DNA of 48,498 nt from JAFGTX01 sp942492225 (GTDB lineage: Bacteria; Bacillota; Clostridia; Peptostreptococcales; Acidaminobacteraceae): contig CALODS010000032.1 of NCBI GenBank assembly GCA_942492225.1, positions 1 to 48,498 of the forward strand. The letters are read 5' to 3'. How positions within the stretch are numbered: position 1 is the stretch's first letter; each line of letters starts with the position of its first letter. Below the pieces are notes generated by a model. The model was given only the letters and a program-made list of their open reading frames with translations, did not search any database and was not told the DNA's origin. This document shows positions 15,304-24,251 of the stretch, piece after piece. Made by a program: the position numbers and the translations under genes.

Positions 15304-15927
15304 CTATTTAATTGCATTTAATAAGTTGCGCTTACAGTCATCGGTTAAATGCCCATCTGAATTTATAGCTTGTTGATTAAAATCTATTCTAACTTTTTTA
15401 CTGAGATCATAGGCTTCAAACCATTGCTCATAATTGCTTCTTAAGTCTTCCATATAATTTCTTGGGATGAGTTCGGCTTCTGTTGAACGATCCCTCGCTT
15501 TTATTCTTTCTAAAGCAGTATCTACAGTGACATCAAGATAGATTAGTATTTCCGGTGCTCTTATTTGTTTCAACATAACGCTTAAGACATTTTGATAGAT
15601 TTCAAATTCATCGTCTGTCATTTGTCCCCTATCATGAATGGTTTTTGCAAAAATTTCATCTCCATAAATGGAACGATCTAAAATTGCCTGTTTATTACTT
15701 GCTTCTATTTCCTTTATAGATTTAAAGCGTTCATTGAGAAACATGACTTGAATAATCGCACTCCATCTTTCTGGATCCTCATAAAATCGATCTAACATAC
15801 GTTGCGCAAGACCATTTTCGTCATTACTATTTAATTCTTCATAGAAAGTTAGTCCCAATTCTTCACACAAAAAAGCTGCCACAGTACTTTTGCCTGCGCC
15901 TATGATACCATCGACAATGATTGCCAT
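15304..15927 (-). CDS. Deoxynucleoside kinase (dGK/dAK family)
   Basis: A 207-residue kinase that phosphorylates deoxynucleosides for salvage. The P-loop GIIGAGKST is near the N-terminus. The catalytic-base ERS-equivalent appears as DRSIYGDEIF, and the lid has the arginine-rich RIKARDRSTE. Family length is 200-220 residues. The start at 15927 puts the P-loop at residues 7-15 as in homologues, but its ribosome site is distant. An upstream ATG at 15984 with GAGG nine bases before it would add 19 residues and cannot be excluded. It is monocistronic. Confidence 0.88.
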   Translation of the reverse strand: MAIIVDGIIGAGKSTVAAFLCEELGLTFYEELNSNDENGLAQRMLDRFYEDPERWSAIIQVMFLNERFKSIKEIEASNKQAILDRSIYGDEIFAKTIHDRGQMTDDEFEIYQNVLSVMLKQIRAPEILIYLDVTVDTALERIKARDRSTEAELIPRNYMEDLRSNYEQWFEAYDLSKKVRIDFNQQAINSDGHLTDDCKRNLLNAIK

Positions 15928-16154
15928 ATTATGATACACGCCCTTCCCATTATACAATTGTATATCCGTTGAAATATAGTTCATCTTTTTAAACCTCGCA
16001 ATATCTCATTTAAACATATCATAGTCTATAATAAATTCCAACTTAAGGACATTCATTTTCCTATTTTATCTATTATCAAGCATTGACCTTATATAGTCTT
16101 TCTTGACAATTTTGCGACACAAATGACCACCAATACACTTGCTCCTAAAAAAAA

Positions 16155-16175
16155 CCACTTCACAATGTGAAGTGG
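16155..16175 (-). terminator. Terminator of the lipoprotein gene
   Basis: CCACTTCAC / GTGAAGTGG perfect stem with a three-base loop, followed by T8 on the minus strand. Confidence 0.9.
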
Positions 16176-16184
16176 CAATAGTCC

Positions 16185-16859
16185 TTAACTTGCTGGATGT
16201 TCTCCAAAGTCTGTATTTAAATAAGGTGCAACAAGTTCTCTTGGTAATGACACTCTAACAAATGTTGAAGCAGAATCATCAAGAGGCATATAGGCAAAAG
16301 TAACAAAGTCATCATTCATATACACACGAATGCCTTCAGCTTCAAATGTTTCTGCAATGCCCTCACTAATAACTTTTTCTTCAATTAATGCCCTAACAGC
16401 AAGATCATCATTTACTAAATTATCATATTTAATTTCAGCTGAGCTTTTCATATCAATTGTTACTGGATAAAGGATCTCTACCCATTTACTTTCTGAAATA
16501 ATACCTTTTCCTTCATACGTTATACTTAGAACATCTTCTTTTTCAGACCATATAACAGGAGCGATTTCTACAGATTCAAAATAATCCGCCTCTTTATACT
16601 TATCGACAACAGCGATTAAACTTTGGTTAATATACTCTTGAGTTAATTCTCCATTGAAGTCTTCCATTTGTAAATAAGTAATCGCAATGTTATTTTCAGT
16701 GAACTCTTTCTCCACTAATGTATATGGCGATTGAACATCTTCTTTTTCAACAACAACTTCTACCGTTTCTTTTACGACAGGTACTTCACCAGGATCATTT
16801 GTAACCGTACAGCCCGTTAACAAAAATCCTAATAATACAAAACTTAGATATTTCTTCAT
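16185..16859 (-). CDS. Secreted lipoprotein, DUF3298/RsiV-like
   Basis: A 224-residue lipoprotein: a short basic N-terminus, hydrophobic core and lipobox LLTGC, so it is anchored to the outer face of the membrane. The mature part has alternating strands and the pattern YTLVEKEFTENNIAI.YLQM near the start, resembling the extracytoplasmic DUF4163/DUF3298 domains of RsiV and PdaC-type proteins. That assignment is tentative. GAAGG six bases before ATG 16859 supports this start. It is monocistronic, with a terminator after it. Confidence 0.7.
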   Translation of the reverse strand: MKKYLSFVLLGFLLTGCTVTNDPGEVPVVKETVEVVVEKEDVQSPYTLVEKEFTENNIAITYLQMEDFNGELTQEYINQSLIAVVDKYKEADYFESVEIAPVIWSEKEDVLSITYEGKGIISESKWVEILYPVTIDMKSSAEIKYDNLVNDDLAVRALIEEKVISEGIAETFEAEGIRVYMNDDFVTFAYMPLDDSASTFVRVSLPRELVAPYLNTDFGEHPAS

Positions 16860-16970
16860 AATAAACCTTCTTTCAAACAATTTCACAATTTGATTAACTT
16901 AATTGTATCACAGACCTACCGTTAAATAGTCCAACGTCATCAAATCGTAAATTAAGTGTAAAGGTTCTAA

Positions 16971-18203
16971 CTATTTAATGTCCAATGAGGCAAAGTTACC
17001 ATTTTTGAATATTTGTACTTCTTCACCATTTTCTTTAACACCAATAATCTCTAAATCCGCTGTTCCAATCATAAAATCTTCATGTATAAGAGAATCGTTT
17101 ATGCCTGCCTCTAGCATTTCTTGTTCAGTCATATTTTCTACCCCTTCTACCATTGGGTATGCTTTTCCTAAAGCAAAATGACACGAAGCATTTTCATCGA
17201 AAAGCGTATTGTAAAATAAAATATTTTGATTTGAAATAGGTGAATCATAAGGTACGAGTGCAACTTCACCGAGACGACAAGCGCCATCGTCAGTTTCTAA
17301 TAATTCCTTTAACGTATCAAATCCAGTTTCAGCTGTAAATTCCATTACGATACCGTCTTCAAATTTAAATGAGAAGTTTTCAATCAAATTGCCATTATAA
17401 TTTAATGGTATTGAACTGACAACCATTCCATTTACACCATTACGTTTAGGCAAAGTAAATACTTCTTCTGTTGGCATGTTGGCAACAAAATCATGTCCTT
17501 GTGGCGCGGTACTTCCTCCGCCTGCCCAAAAATGTCCAGTTGGTAATTCAACCACAACGTCCGTTCCAATACTGTTCTTATATCTTAATTTTTTAAATTG
17601 TGCTTTATTTAAGAAATCAATGTTAATTTTAAGGGATTCTTGATGTTTTCTCCACGCGACTACAGGATCATCTTGATCAACTCTAACTGCTTTGAATATT
17701 GCGTCCCACAATAACTCAATCGCCTTATCGCCTCCATCTGGGAATACTTTTTTTGCCCAAGACTCTGTTGGAATAGATGCGATACACCAAACGTTCTTAT
17801 CACTCATTAAGCGTGTTCTATAGTAGTTTAAGGCTTTATTACGTACCTTGTTTTGGCGACTGATACGCTTAGGGTCTATATCTTTCATTAGTTCAGGATC
17901 CGAGGCTGAAATCGTCAAAAAGGCCGCATCCTTATCTGCAAAAGTATTGAACATATCAGTAGCCCATTCTGGAAATTCATCAAAGATTTCTTCAGAAGCC
18001 ATTTCATACTTCAGTTTCTCTGTTAATTCATCATTCCATCTGACAAATACTTCTCGTGCACCGGTCTCATAAGCTTTCTTAGTAACAATTCTTGTAAAAT
18101 CTGCACATTCAATAGGTGAATTAATCACTAGGGTTTGATCCTGTTGAATATTAATACCAACCTTCACCAAAAGGTCAGCGTACTTCTCTATTTGATTGTT
18201 CAT
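16971..18203 (-). CDS. M29-family metallo-aminopeptidase
   Basis: A 410-residue cytosolic aminopeptidase of the AmpS/PepS/thermostable aminopeptidase T family, which removes N-terminal residues using a two-metal centre. Visible conserved blocks: NIDFLNKAQF-type middle region, GHFWAGGGS, NMPTEEVFTLP, RLGEVALVPYDSPI (metal-binding Glu), and FDENASCHFALG.AYP (second metal-binding region). The start at 18203 follows AAGGAGG by eight bases; the open frame extends 14 codons further without a ribosome site. No clear terminator was seen. Confidence 0.92.
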   Translation of the reverse strand: MNNQIEKYADLLVKVGINIQQDQTLVINSPIECADFTRIVTKKAYETGAREVFVRWNDELTEKLKYEMASEEIFDEFPEWATDMFNTFADKDAAFLTISASDPELMKDIDPKRISRQNKVRNKALNYYRTRLMSDKNVWCIASIPTESWAKKVFPDGGDKAIELLWDAIFKAVRVDQDDPVVAWRKHQESLKINIDFLNKAQFKKLRYKNSIGTDVVVELPTGHFWAGGGSTAPQGHDFVANMPTEEVFTLPKRNGVNGMVVSSIPLNYNGNLIENFSFKFEDGIVMEFTAETGFDTLKELLETDDGACRLGEVALVPYDSPISNQNILFYNTLFDENASCHFALGKAYPMVEGVENMTEQEMLEAGINDSLIHEDFMIGTADLEIIGVKENGEEVQIFKNGNFASLDIK

Positions 18204-18289
18204 AACAATTTCCTCCTTATTTCTATTGTCATTATCATACCACATAAAAATATTTTTTTATATGGTGTCTCTATAGGATGTTCCTATGA

Positions 18290-18655
18290 CTATTTAAGTT
18301 GTTTTCCACAGTTTGGACAATAATTTGGTGCAACATCTAGCAATGCACCACAATACATACATTTTTTTAATAACGGCATTATTGGTTTAAGATCCCAATA
18401 AGTCAGCAGGCCTTTTCCTTGCTCAATATCCTGCCCCTTTTCTTTAGAAACATAAAATCCTTGATGGCAGTCATTGCATACAATTACATATTTAATATTC
18501 CATTTGATTATTGGAATGAAAAATACATGAAAGTAACTATATTCTTTTAGTAACGTTCCTGAAGGATCGGTACTACATGTAGAACATGGAATCTTCTCTA
18601 TTTCTTGAACAAATTTTTCTTTTTGGTTAATACCTAATATACCTATAAAAAACAT
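18290..18655 (-). CDS. Zinc-ribbon protein
   Basis: A 121-residue protein with three CxxC-type sites: CSTCST near residue 24, VCNDCH in the middle, and the C-terminal CMYCGALLD-x6-YCPNCGK, a canonical double-CxxC zinc ribbon. The first 15 residues are hydrophobic, but there is no convincing membrane helix. Similar small zinc-ribbon proteins are widespread in Firmicutes with unknown function. GGAGGG lies close before ATG. It follows the kinase gene by only a dozen bases and is probably cotranscribed with it. Confidence 0.75.
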   Translation of the reverse strand: MFFIGILGINQKEKFVQEIEKIPCSTCSTDPSGTLLKEYSYFHVFFIPIIKWNIKYVIVCNDCHQGFYVSKEKGQDIEQGKGLLTYWDLKPIMPLLKKCMYCGALLDVAPNYCPNCGKQLK

Positions 18656-18667
18656 ATTCCCTCCATT

Positions 18668-20542
18668 TTATTCTGACCATGGAATAACAAAAGACATTTT
18701 AGTGAATATACCATATGTCGACTCACATAAAAGTGTCGCATTGTGTCTGGTTATTATTTGCTTGCTAATATATAATCCTAATCCATACCCTTTAATATCT
18801 TTAGATGCTTCAGTCCTATAAAACATATCAAAGATGTATTTTAACTCACTTCCATGAATACCTAGGCCTTCGTCGTATACCTCAACTAAAAACCCTTCTT
18901 CAACAAGTCGAAGCTTTACTTCTATTTTATCATGGAGTTTTGTATATTTAATACTATTATTAATCAGATTGGCTATAACCCGTTTGATATTCATCAAATC
19001 CATCAAAAGTAATTGATTTTCTCTACTATTACTTTCAATCACCACAAAAATTTTCGAATGATAATCTTCACCATATAATTGCGTCAGTTCAAATGCTATT
19101 TCATTTATTATCTTACCCGCATTATATACTTTAAAATCGAATGACGACGGATGATCTACTTCGTAAGCAAAATCTAAAATATTATAAACCAGTTGCTCGA
19201 TATCATCTACACTTTTAACAATTCCCGACTTAAATTTTCGTTTCGTTTCCTCATCGGTTATTTCCCCACTTTCTAGTCCTCTTGCATAGCCCTTTATAAG
19301 TGTAAGAGGTGTCCTTAAATCATGGGATAGCGTCGCAACAAACTCTAAGTTTCTCTTATTAATAGAGTTTAATTCTTTATATAATCCATCAATATAATGC
19401 TCTAATTTATTATACTCAAGCTCAAAATTATGTGCACCAGCCTCAAGTGCACTTCTAAAACCGACAATTGCTTGCCTAAAGTTACTCACTTCTGTGGGTT
19501 CCAATCCATTTGAATGAATAATGCCATCTTCTTCAATTCTGCCCAAAGGTAATTGGTGCATTAACTCCATTTTGAACTCATTTTCACCTTCAATCATTTT
19601 ATTAATCGTTTCTGTAATTGCAATGATTGGACGTGAAATAAAATCCGTTAAATAAATTGCACACCCAACGGCAATAAAGACGGCTACTATTGCAATTTTC
19701 ATGAATCCATAAGAAAGTTCCAATGATTTTGAATAGATATCATCATATTTCAGATATGAAATGATTTTCCAATTGTTAAATCCTAAATCTCTTTGCAGTA
19801 CACGATAGGAAACATCATCAACCATAATAGTTGATTGGTTCTTAATCCGATTTTGATCAAGTCCAAAGTATTGAAACTTCGTGGATATTTTTTCTTTGTT
19901 CGGATGAGAAACAATATGATCATAAGAATCAATAATAATATAATCATTTGCATCTAAAGCACTAAAGTTATTTAAAAAGTTAGAAAAATATGTAGCATAA
20001 ATTGCAATACCAACATAACCAAGAACATGACCATCTGATTGATATACGGGTGAAATCGTTATGACAATTTGGGTTTTATCCGCTCGACTTAGTATAATAT
20101 CACTGGTGTTCGTGCCAATACCACCGATTGCCCGTTGAAAATAAGCACGACTACTCACATCAATGCCAACTGCTTCTTCCATTGCTGCAGATACGATGAT
20201 GCCGTCTACATCCATCAAAAATAAATCGAAATATAACAAATCATCCTCATTTTTTTCTGCCATCATATCGTCAAGGTAATCATCTGATTTTTCTTGCGAA
20301 TGAGTGCCTAAGAAGTAACCGGATACATTATCATCCATACTAAGTTTTTCCGTTTCTAAAACAACACTTTTTAGCAACAGACTGATATTCTCATTGGCAC
20401 GATCTAACTGAGCGCCCATATATTTATCTGCTTCTTCTCTTAAAATGTTGCTTGATTCATTATAAATAAAAATGATAGAAATCAACACCATTAACATCAG
20501 CATAGAACTAATAATTAATGTCATTTTTTGTTTAATCGTCAT
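18668..20542 (-). CDS. Cache-domain sensor histidine kinase
   Basis: A 624-residue membrane kinase. An N-terminal helix, an extracytoplasmic dCache sensor (about 35-275, with VGIDVSSRAYFQRA and GYVGIAIYA), a second helix (about 280-300) and a linker lead to a HisKA domain with phospho-acceptor His407 in LSHDLRTPL. The HATPase domain has NLINNSIKYTK, DEGLGI and GYGLGLYIS. The start at 20542 follows GAGAGG. No response regulator is adjacent on this strand. The nearest is the divergent OmpR-type gene at 22154 on the far side of the YjiH-family gene, a plausible partner. The YjiH terminator lies upstream, so this gene has its own promoter. Confidence 0.9.
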   Translation of the reverse strand: MTIKQKMTLIISSMLMLMVLISIIFIYNESSNILREEADKYMGAQLDRANENISLLLKSVVLETEKLSMDDNVSGYFLGTHSQEKSDDYLDDMMAEKNEDDLLYFDLFLMDVDGIIVSAAMEEAVGIDVSSRAYFQRAIGGIGTNTSDIILSRADKTQIVITISPVYQSDGHVLGYVGIAIYATYFSNFLNNFSALDANDYIIIDSYDHIVSHPNKEKISTKFQYFGLDQNRIKNQSTIMVDDVSYRVLQRDLGFNNWKIISYLKYDDIYSKSLELSYGFMKIAIVAVFIAVGCAIYLTDFISRPIIAITETINKMIEGENEFKMELMHQLPLGRIEEDGIIHSNGLEPTEVSNFRQAIVGFRSALEAGAHNFELEYNKLEHYIDGLYKELNSINKRNLEFVATLSHDLRTPLTLIKGYARGLESGEITDEETKRKFKSGIVKSVDDIEQLVYNILDFAYEVDHPSSFDFKVYNAGKIINEIAFELTQLYGEDYHSKIFVVIESNSRENQLLLMDLMNIKRVIANLINNSIKYTKLHDKIEVKLRLVEEGFLVEVYDEGLGIHGSELKYIFDMFYRTEASKDIKGYGLGLYISKQIITRHNATLLCESTYGIFTKMSFVIPWSE

Positions 20543-20619
20543 AAGATCACCTCTCCCTCTATTGTACCTAAAAGAACCATTAGAAAACATCCCGTATTTT
20601 ATTTACTTAAACACAAAAC

Positions 20620-20647
20620 ACCCCTAAGACACATCTGTCTTAGGGGT
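20620..20647 (-). terminator. Terminator of the YjiH-family gene
   Basis: ACCCCTAAGACA / TGTCTTAGGGGT perfect 12-bp stem with a four-base loop, followed by GTTTTGTGTTT on the minus strand. Confidence 0.88.
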
Positions 20648-20665
20648 ATAACCAGTATAACGCCA

Positions 20666-21979
20666 TTATAGGAAGATATGGCCCACTGCAGCCGCTAGAA
20701 TTAGTGAAAATATGGTTCTTTGAATCCATACAATAATAATATCTTTTATTGTTAATGGAATTTCTGTAGACATAATGCATGGAATAGATGCAGAAAAAAA
20801 TAATACTGCGGATACTGATACAACGCCAATTACATAACGACCAAGCAGAGCAGCTTCTTTTACAAGCAATGCTGGTAAGAACATTTCAGCTACTTCTAAA
20901 GAACTTGCCTTCGCAATTAACATTGGATCAGGTAGTTGAAGTAGTGCTGTAAATGGATAAAAAATGTAACCTAGTATATCAAATACAGGTGTGTATTTTG
21001 CAAGAATCAAACCAAGTAATCCAATGGACAAAATTGATGGTAAAATCCCCATAGCCATTTTAAAACCATCAATAAAATTGACTACAATATTTTTACCTAA
21101 AGGTTCAGACTTTGCAGACGCTTCTAGTCCATCAGCTAATGCATTCGCAAAAATATTTCCACTTCTCTTCTCTTCAATGATTTCATCGCCAAAGATATTC
21201 GTTTCTGGTTTTTTTGAAAGTGGATAAACCCGCACTGTAAGTGCTGTAACTGCAAACGTTATAATTAAGGTTGACCAGAAATAGAAATTCCACATGTCCA
21301 TCAGTCCAAGTGTCTTTGCAACAATAATCATAAAAGTCGCACTGACTGTTGAAAAACCGGTTGCAATAATCGCTGCTTCTTTTGCAGTATATTTACCTTC
21401 TTTATAAACTCTATTGGTAATAAGAAGGCCAATGGAATAACTACCTACAAATGATGCAACTGCATCAATAGCGCTTCTACCAGGCGTTTTCCAGATTGGT
21501 TGCATGACAGGTTGCATAATCACACCGATAAACTCTAATAAACCATAGCCAACTAAAAATGCTAAAAAAACTGCTCCGATAGGAACAATCAATCCAACGG
21601 AAATAACCAGTTTGTTATATAAAAATGGCACCATATCTGGTGTAAATAACCAAGCTGGTCCTTGACCTGTTACAGCCATAATTGCTACACCTAATCCAAT
21701 GACTTTCGCTATAGAAAATACAGTTGTTACAATATCTTTATTCCAACTTTTATTATAAAACGGGTAAAATGCACCTAACACAATTACAATTAATGCATAA
21801 TAAGGCATCATCGCAGGTGCAGCCGTTTTAACAAAAGTTACCAAATGATCTAAAGGTATTGTACTCGTACCACCAATCTTAATTGGTATAAAAAACATAA
21901 ATATACCGACAAGACTTAGTACAATGAATTTGAACCAGTCACCACTCGTCGATTTTTGTTGCTGAATTGTTTTGTCCAT
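20666..21979 (-). CDS. YjiH-family membrane protein (nucleoside-recognition/Gate domain)
   Basis: A 437-residue polytopic membrane protein with about ten helices. It carries the paired Gate-type regions of the YjiH/nucleoside-recognition family: KTPGRSAIDAVASFVGSYS with RVYKEGKYTAKEAAIIATGFSTV after it, and the later KASSLEVAEMFLPALLVKEA. The function is not established; transport of a small organic solute is likely. AAAGGGG lies before the ATG. It stands alone between a Cache kinase and an OmpR-type regulator, which suggests that this two-component system senses the same solute and controls this gene. Confidence 0.85.
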   Translation of the reverse strand: MDKTIQQQKSTSGDWFKFIVLSLVGIFMFFIPIKIGGTSTIPLDHLVTFVKTAAPAMMPYYALIVIVLGAFYPFYNKSWNKDIVTTVFSIAKVIGLGVAIMAVTGQGPAWLFTPDMVPFLYNKLVISVGLIVPIGAVFLAFLVGYGLLEFIGVIMQPVMQPIWKTPGRSAIDAVASFVGSYSIGLLITNRVYKEGKYTAKEAAIIATGFSTVSATFMIIVAKTLGLMDMWNFYFWSTLIITFAVTALTVRVYPLSKKPETNIFGDEIIEEKRSGNIFANALADGLEASAKSEPLGKNIVVNFIDGFKMAMGILPSILSIGLLGLILAKYTPVFDILGYIFYPFTALLQLPDPMLIAKASSLEVAEMFLPALLVKEAALLGRYVIGVVSVSAVLFFSASIPCIMSTEIPLTIKDIIIVWIQRTIFSLILAAAVGHIFL

Positions 21980-22006
21980 ATTTATCCCCCTTTTCTCTTT
22001 TTGTTT

Positions 22007-22068
22007 CTTATACCTTATTTTACAATGTCGTTTTCAGAATTTTCACTTTATGTCGAAACTGGTATAAG
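22007..22068. promoter_or_regulatory. Inverted repeats in the yjiH/response-regulator divergent region
   Basis: CTTATACC (22007-22014) and GGTATAAG (22061-22068) are exact complements 46 bases apart between the divergent start codons, with a related TGTTATAACTTGG further on. They may be regulator sites or part of the promoters. This is a position-based guess. Confidence 0.35.
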
Positions 22069-22153
22069 GTTGTCATAGAACTGTTATAACTTGGAGATAT
22101 ATTCCAGTTTATTTCTATTCTATCTTTGATATACTCTTTATGAGGTGACAACA

Positions 22154-22837
22154 ATGAAGATTTTAGTAGTCGATGATGATAAAAATATTGTTTCTATGAT
22201 TAGTGATTTTTTGAAAATACATAACATGATTCCTTTACCAGCCTACAGTGGTCATGATGCCCTAACTGTTTTAAATAATAATCATGTTGACTTAATTATC
22301 CTTGATGTCAATTTAGGGGATTGTAATGGTTTTAATCTTTGTAAAAGTATACGAGAAAATTCTCATTTACCAATCATATTTTTAACTGCGAAAATTACAC
22401 AATCTGATAAAATTTTAGGCCTTGGTATCGGCGCTGATGATTACTTAACCAAACCTTTTGACCCTTTGGAACTAATTGCAAGAGTTAAGTCGTTATTGCG
22501 AAGAACACAAAATTATAGTCATAGGGAATCATCGAATACATCTATATGCACCTTAAAACATATTCGTGTAGACAAAAATATTCGCGCTGTTTCAGTGAAT
22601 AATACCCCTATTGAACTCTCGACAACGGAATTCCATTTACTCACTTATTTAATGGAAAATAGAAACCGTATTTTAACGAGACATGAACTTCTCCTCAATG
22701 TATGGAACAGTGATTTATATACAGAAAACACTGTCAATACCTATATCATGAGGCTAAGAGATAAAATTGAATTAGATAAAAATTATCCAGAAATACTCAT
22801 TACAATTCGTGGCGAAGGCTACTTGATGAAAGAATAA
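22154..22837 (+). CDS. OmpR-family response regulator
   Basis: A 227-residue regulator. The receiver domain has the acidic pocket VVDDD, phospho-acceptor Asp51 (LIILDVN), a Thr in FLTAK and Lys in LTKPFDPLELIARV. The C-terminal winged helix has ELSTTEFHLLTYLM and VNTYIMRLRDKIE. The start at 22154 is chosen because GAGGTG precedes it; a GTG at 22145 lies inside that site. It is followed by a HAD phosphatase 14 bases downstream. It is divergent from the YjiH-family gene and may pair with the Cache kinase on the other side of it. Confidence 0.93.
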   Translation: MKILVVDDDKNIVSMISDFLKIHNMIPLPAYSGHDALTVLNNNHVDLIILDVNLGDCNGFNLCKSIRENSHLPIIFLTAKITQSDKILGLGIGADDYLTKPFDPLELIARVKSLLRRTQNYSHRESSNTSICTLKHIRVDKNIRAVSVNNTPIELSTTEFHLLTYLMENRNRILTRHELLLNVWNSDLYTENTVNTYIMRLRDKIELDKNYPEILITIRGEGYLMKE

Positions 22838-22851
22838 AGGATAGGTGACTT

Positions 22852-23733
22852 ATGTACAAATTATTGGTACTAGATATGGATGGTACGCTTTTGAATGAAC
22901 ACCAAAAAATTTCCGATGCCGATTGCCAAGCAGTTAAAGCTGCGACAAAAAAAGGTGTAAACGTTGTTATTGCAACTGGAAGAACAAAACAAGGTATTGA
23001 TCCTTATTTAAGACAACTTGGTTTAGAAGGGGCTAATTTTTATAGCATCCTCTGTAGTGGTGCACATATTACAACAAATGATAACAAAACAATGGCTTAT
23101 AACAGTTTATCAACTGAAGAGTTTCGAGAAATTTATCAACTTAAAGAATCGCTCAATGTTTCTATCAATGTTTATAGCGATGACAAAATTCTAATAGAAG
23201 AAGATAATTACTACAGTGAATTTGATGCCATTGCTAATAATTTGCCTCTTGTAAAAATGGATTTTAAGAATTTACCCATGGATATTCCACTTCTTAAAGC
23301 AATGCTTATCAATGAAGACTTATCAATGATAAGTGACTTTAATCGCATTTTTCCGAGTATGAGAGTCAAGTGTCCACCACTCATTGCAAAAAAACACTAC
23401 AACAAAAAATTATTTAATGATTTTTCAATATTTTCTGATTCAATATTGGAACATTTCAATATTTCTAGGGTGACCCCTTACAATATTGAAATTTCTAAAA
23501 AAACAGCCAACAAGCGTTATGGCGTCGAAAAAATTGCACAACATCTTTCGATAAAACAAAGTGAAATTATTTGTATTGGAGATTCTGGCAACGACCGTCA
23601 AATGATTAAATATGCCGGACTTGGTATCGCTATGGGTAATGCATTTCCTGAAATTAAAGCAATTGCGAATGATGTTACAGATAGTAATATGAACGATGGC
23701 GTCGCAAAAGCCATCAATAAATATCTTTTGTAA
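22852..23733 (+). CDS. Cof-type HAD-superfamily hydrolase
   Basis: A 293-residue phosphatase of the Cof/IIB subfamily. Motif I is LDMDGTLL with nucleophile Asp8, motif II the threonine in IATGRT, motif III a lysine in the KKTANKRYGVEKIA region, and motif IV GDSGNDRQMI. A cap domain sits between motifs II and III. Such enzymes dephosphorylate sugar phosphates or cofactors; the substrate cannot be read from sequence. AGGTGA lies just before ATG. It is probably cotranscribed with the response regulator. Confidence 0.92.
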   Translation: MYKLLVLDMDGTLLNEHQKISDADCQAVKAATKKGVNVVIATGRTKQGIDPYLRQLGLEGANFYSILCSGAHITTNDNKTMAYNSLSTEEFREIYQLKESLNVSINVYSDDKILIEEDNYYSEFDAIANNLPLVKMDFKNLPMDIPLLKAMLINEDLSMISDFNRIFPSMRVKCPPLIAKKHYNKKLFNDFSIFSDSILEHFNISRVTPYNIEISKKTANKRYGVEKIAQHLSIKQSEIICIGDSGNDRQMIKYAGLGIAMGNAFPEIKAIANDVTDSNMNDGVAKAINKYLL

Positions 23734-23793
23734 CTTTCAAGACGGCCCCCATTACACATGCCGTACTGCGTTAAAAAAATTCCTTCTAATAAC

Positions 23794-23825
23794 AAAAATC
23801 GGTAGCCACTGGCTACCGATTTTTA
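23794..23825. terminator. Bidirectional terminator between HAD and yaiI genes
   Basis: ATCGGTAGCC (23798-23807) pairs with GGCTACCGAT (23811-23820) around a three-base loop, with A5/T5 on both sides, so it works in both directions. It overlaps the restored stop codon of the frameshifted yaiI gene at 23813-23815. Confidence 0.9.
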
Positions 23826-24251
23826 AGTATTAAAGCTTTAAAAGCCTCTTCAAATTGTTCATCATCTTCTTTGGTTCTCTTTTTAAATTTAGTGTATTTT
23901 TTGTTTTTTTGTCGCTCAACTCTGTTGTGATGACGCTGATTCAATATCAAGTCAATCGTATGAATTGTTATTTCTCGCCCGTTTTTGTGTTACACAAATA
24001 CCTTTTTTTGCCAATACCATCGCAGCAAGACCATAATCTTGAGACACAACTATATCACCACTCATCATATGATTAACAATATAAAAATCCGCAGCATCTC
24101 TTGATACATCAACCGTCACAATTTCTGCATAGTCATCGTTGACTTGAACCGCATGATTCTTCACAACAGTGACTGGTAATGCTTGTAACTTTGCAATATT
24201 TATCGCCAAATTGACAACTGGACATCCATCTCCATCAATCCAAATCCTCAT
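23813..24251 (-). pseudogene. YaiI/YqxD (UPF0178, DUF188) protein, frameshifted
   Basis: The N-terminal two thirds read as a standard YaiI/YqxD protein: IWIDGDGCPV, NHAVQVNDDYAEIVTVD, DAADFYIVNHM and SQDYGLAAMVLAK. The frame then leaves the family after CVTQ and stops at 23952. Removing one base from the A5 run (plus-strand T 23982-23986) restores the normal C-terminus (QNGREITIH.., then KRTKEDDEQFEEAF) with a stop at 23813-23815. It overlaps the end of the upstream kinase gene by 17 bases, so it belongs to that operon. The product is a conserved PIN-like nuclease-fold protein of unknown role. A sequencing error is plausible. Confidence 0.85.

Noticed and set aside
16978..17181. Plus-strand open frames inside the aminopeptidase, kinase and other minus-strand genes
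   Set aside because: They lie antisense to strongly recognised genes, lack ribosome sites and show no family motifs.
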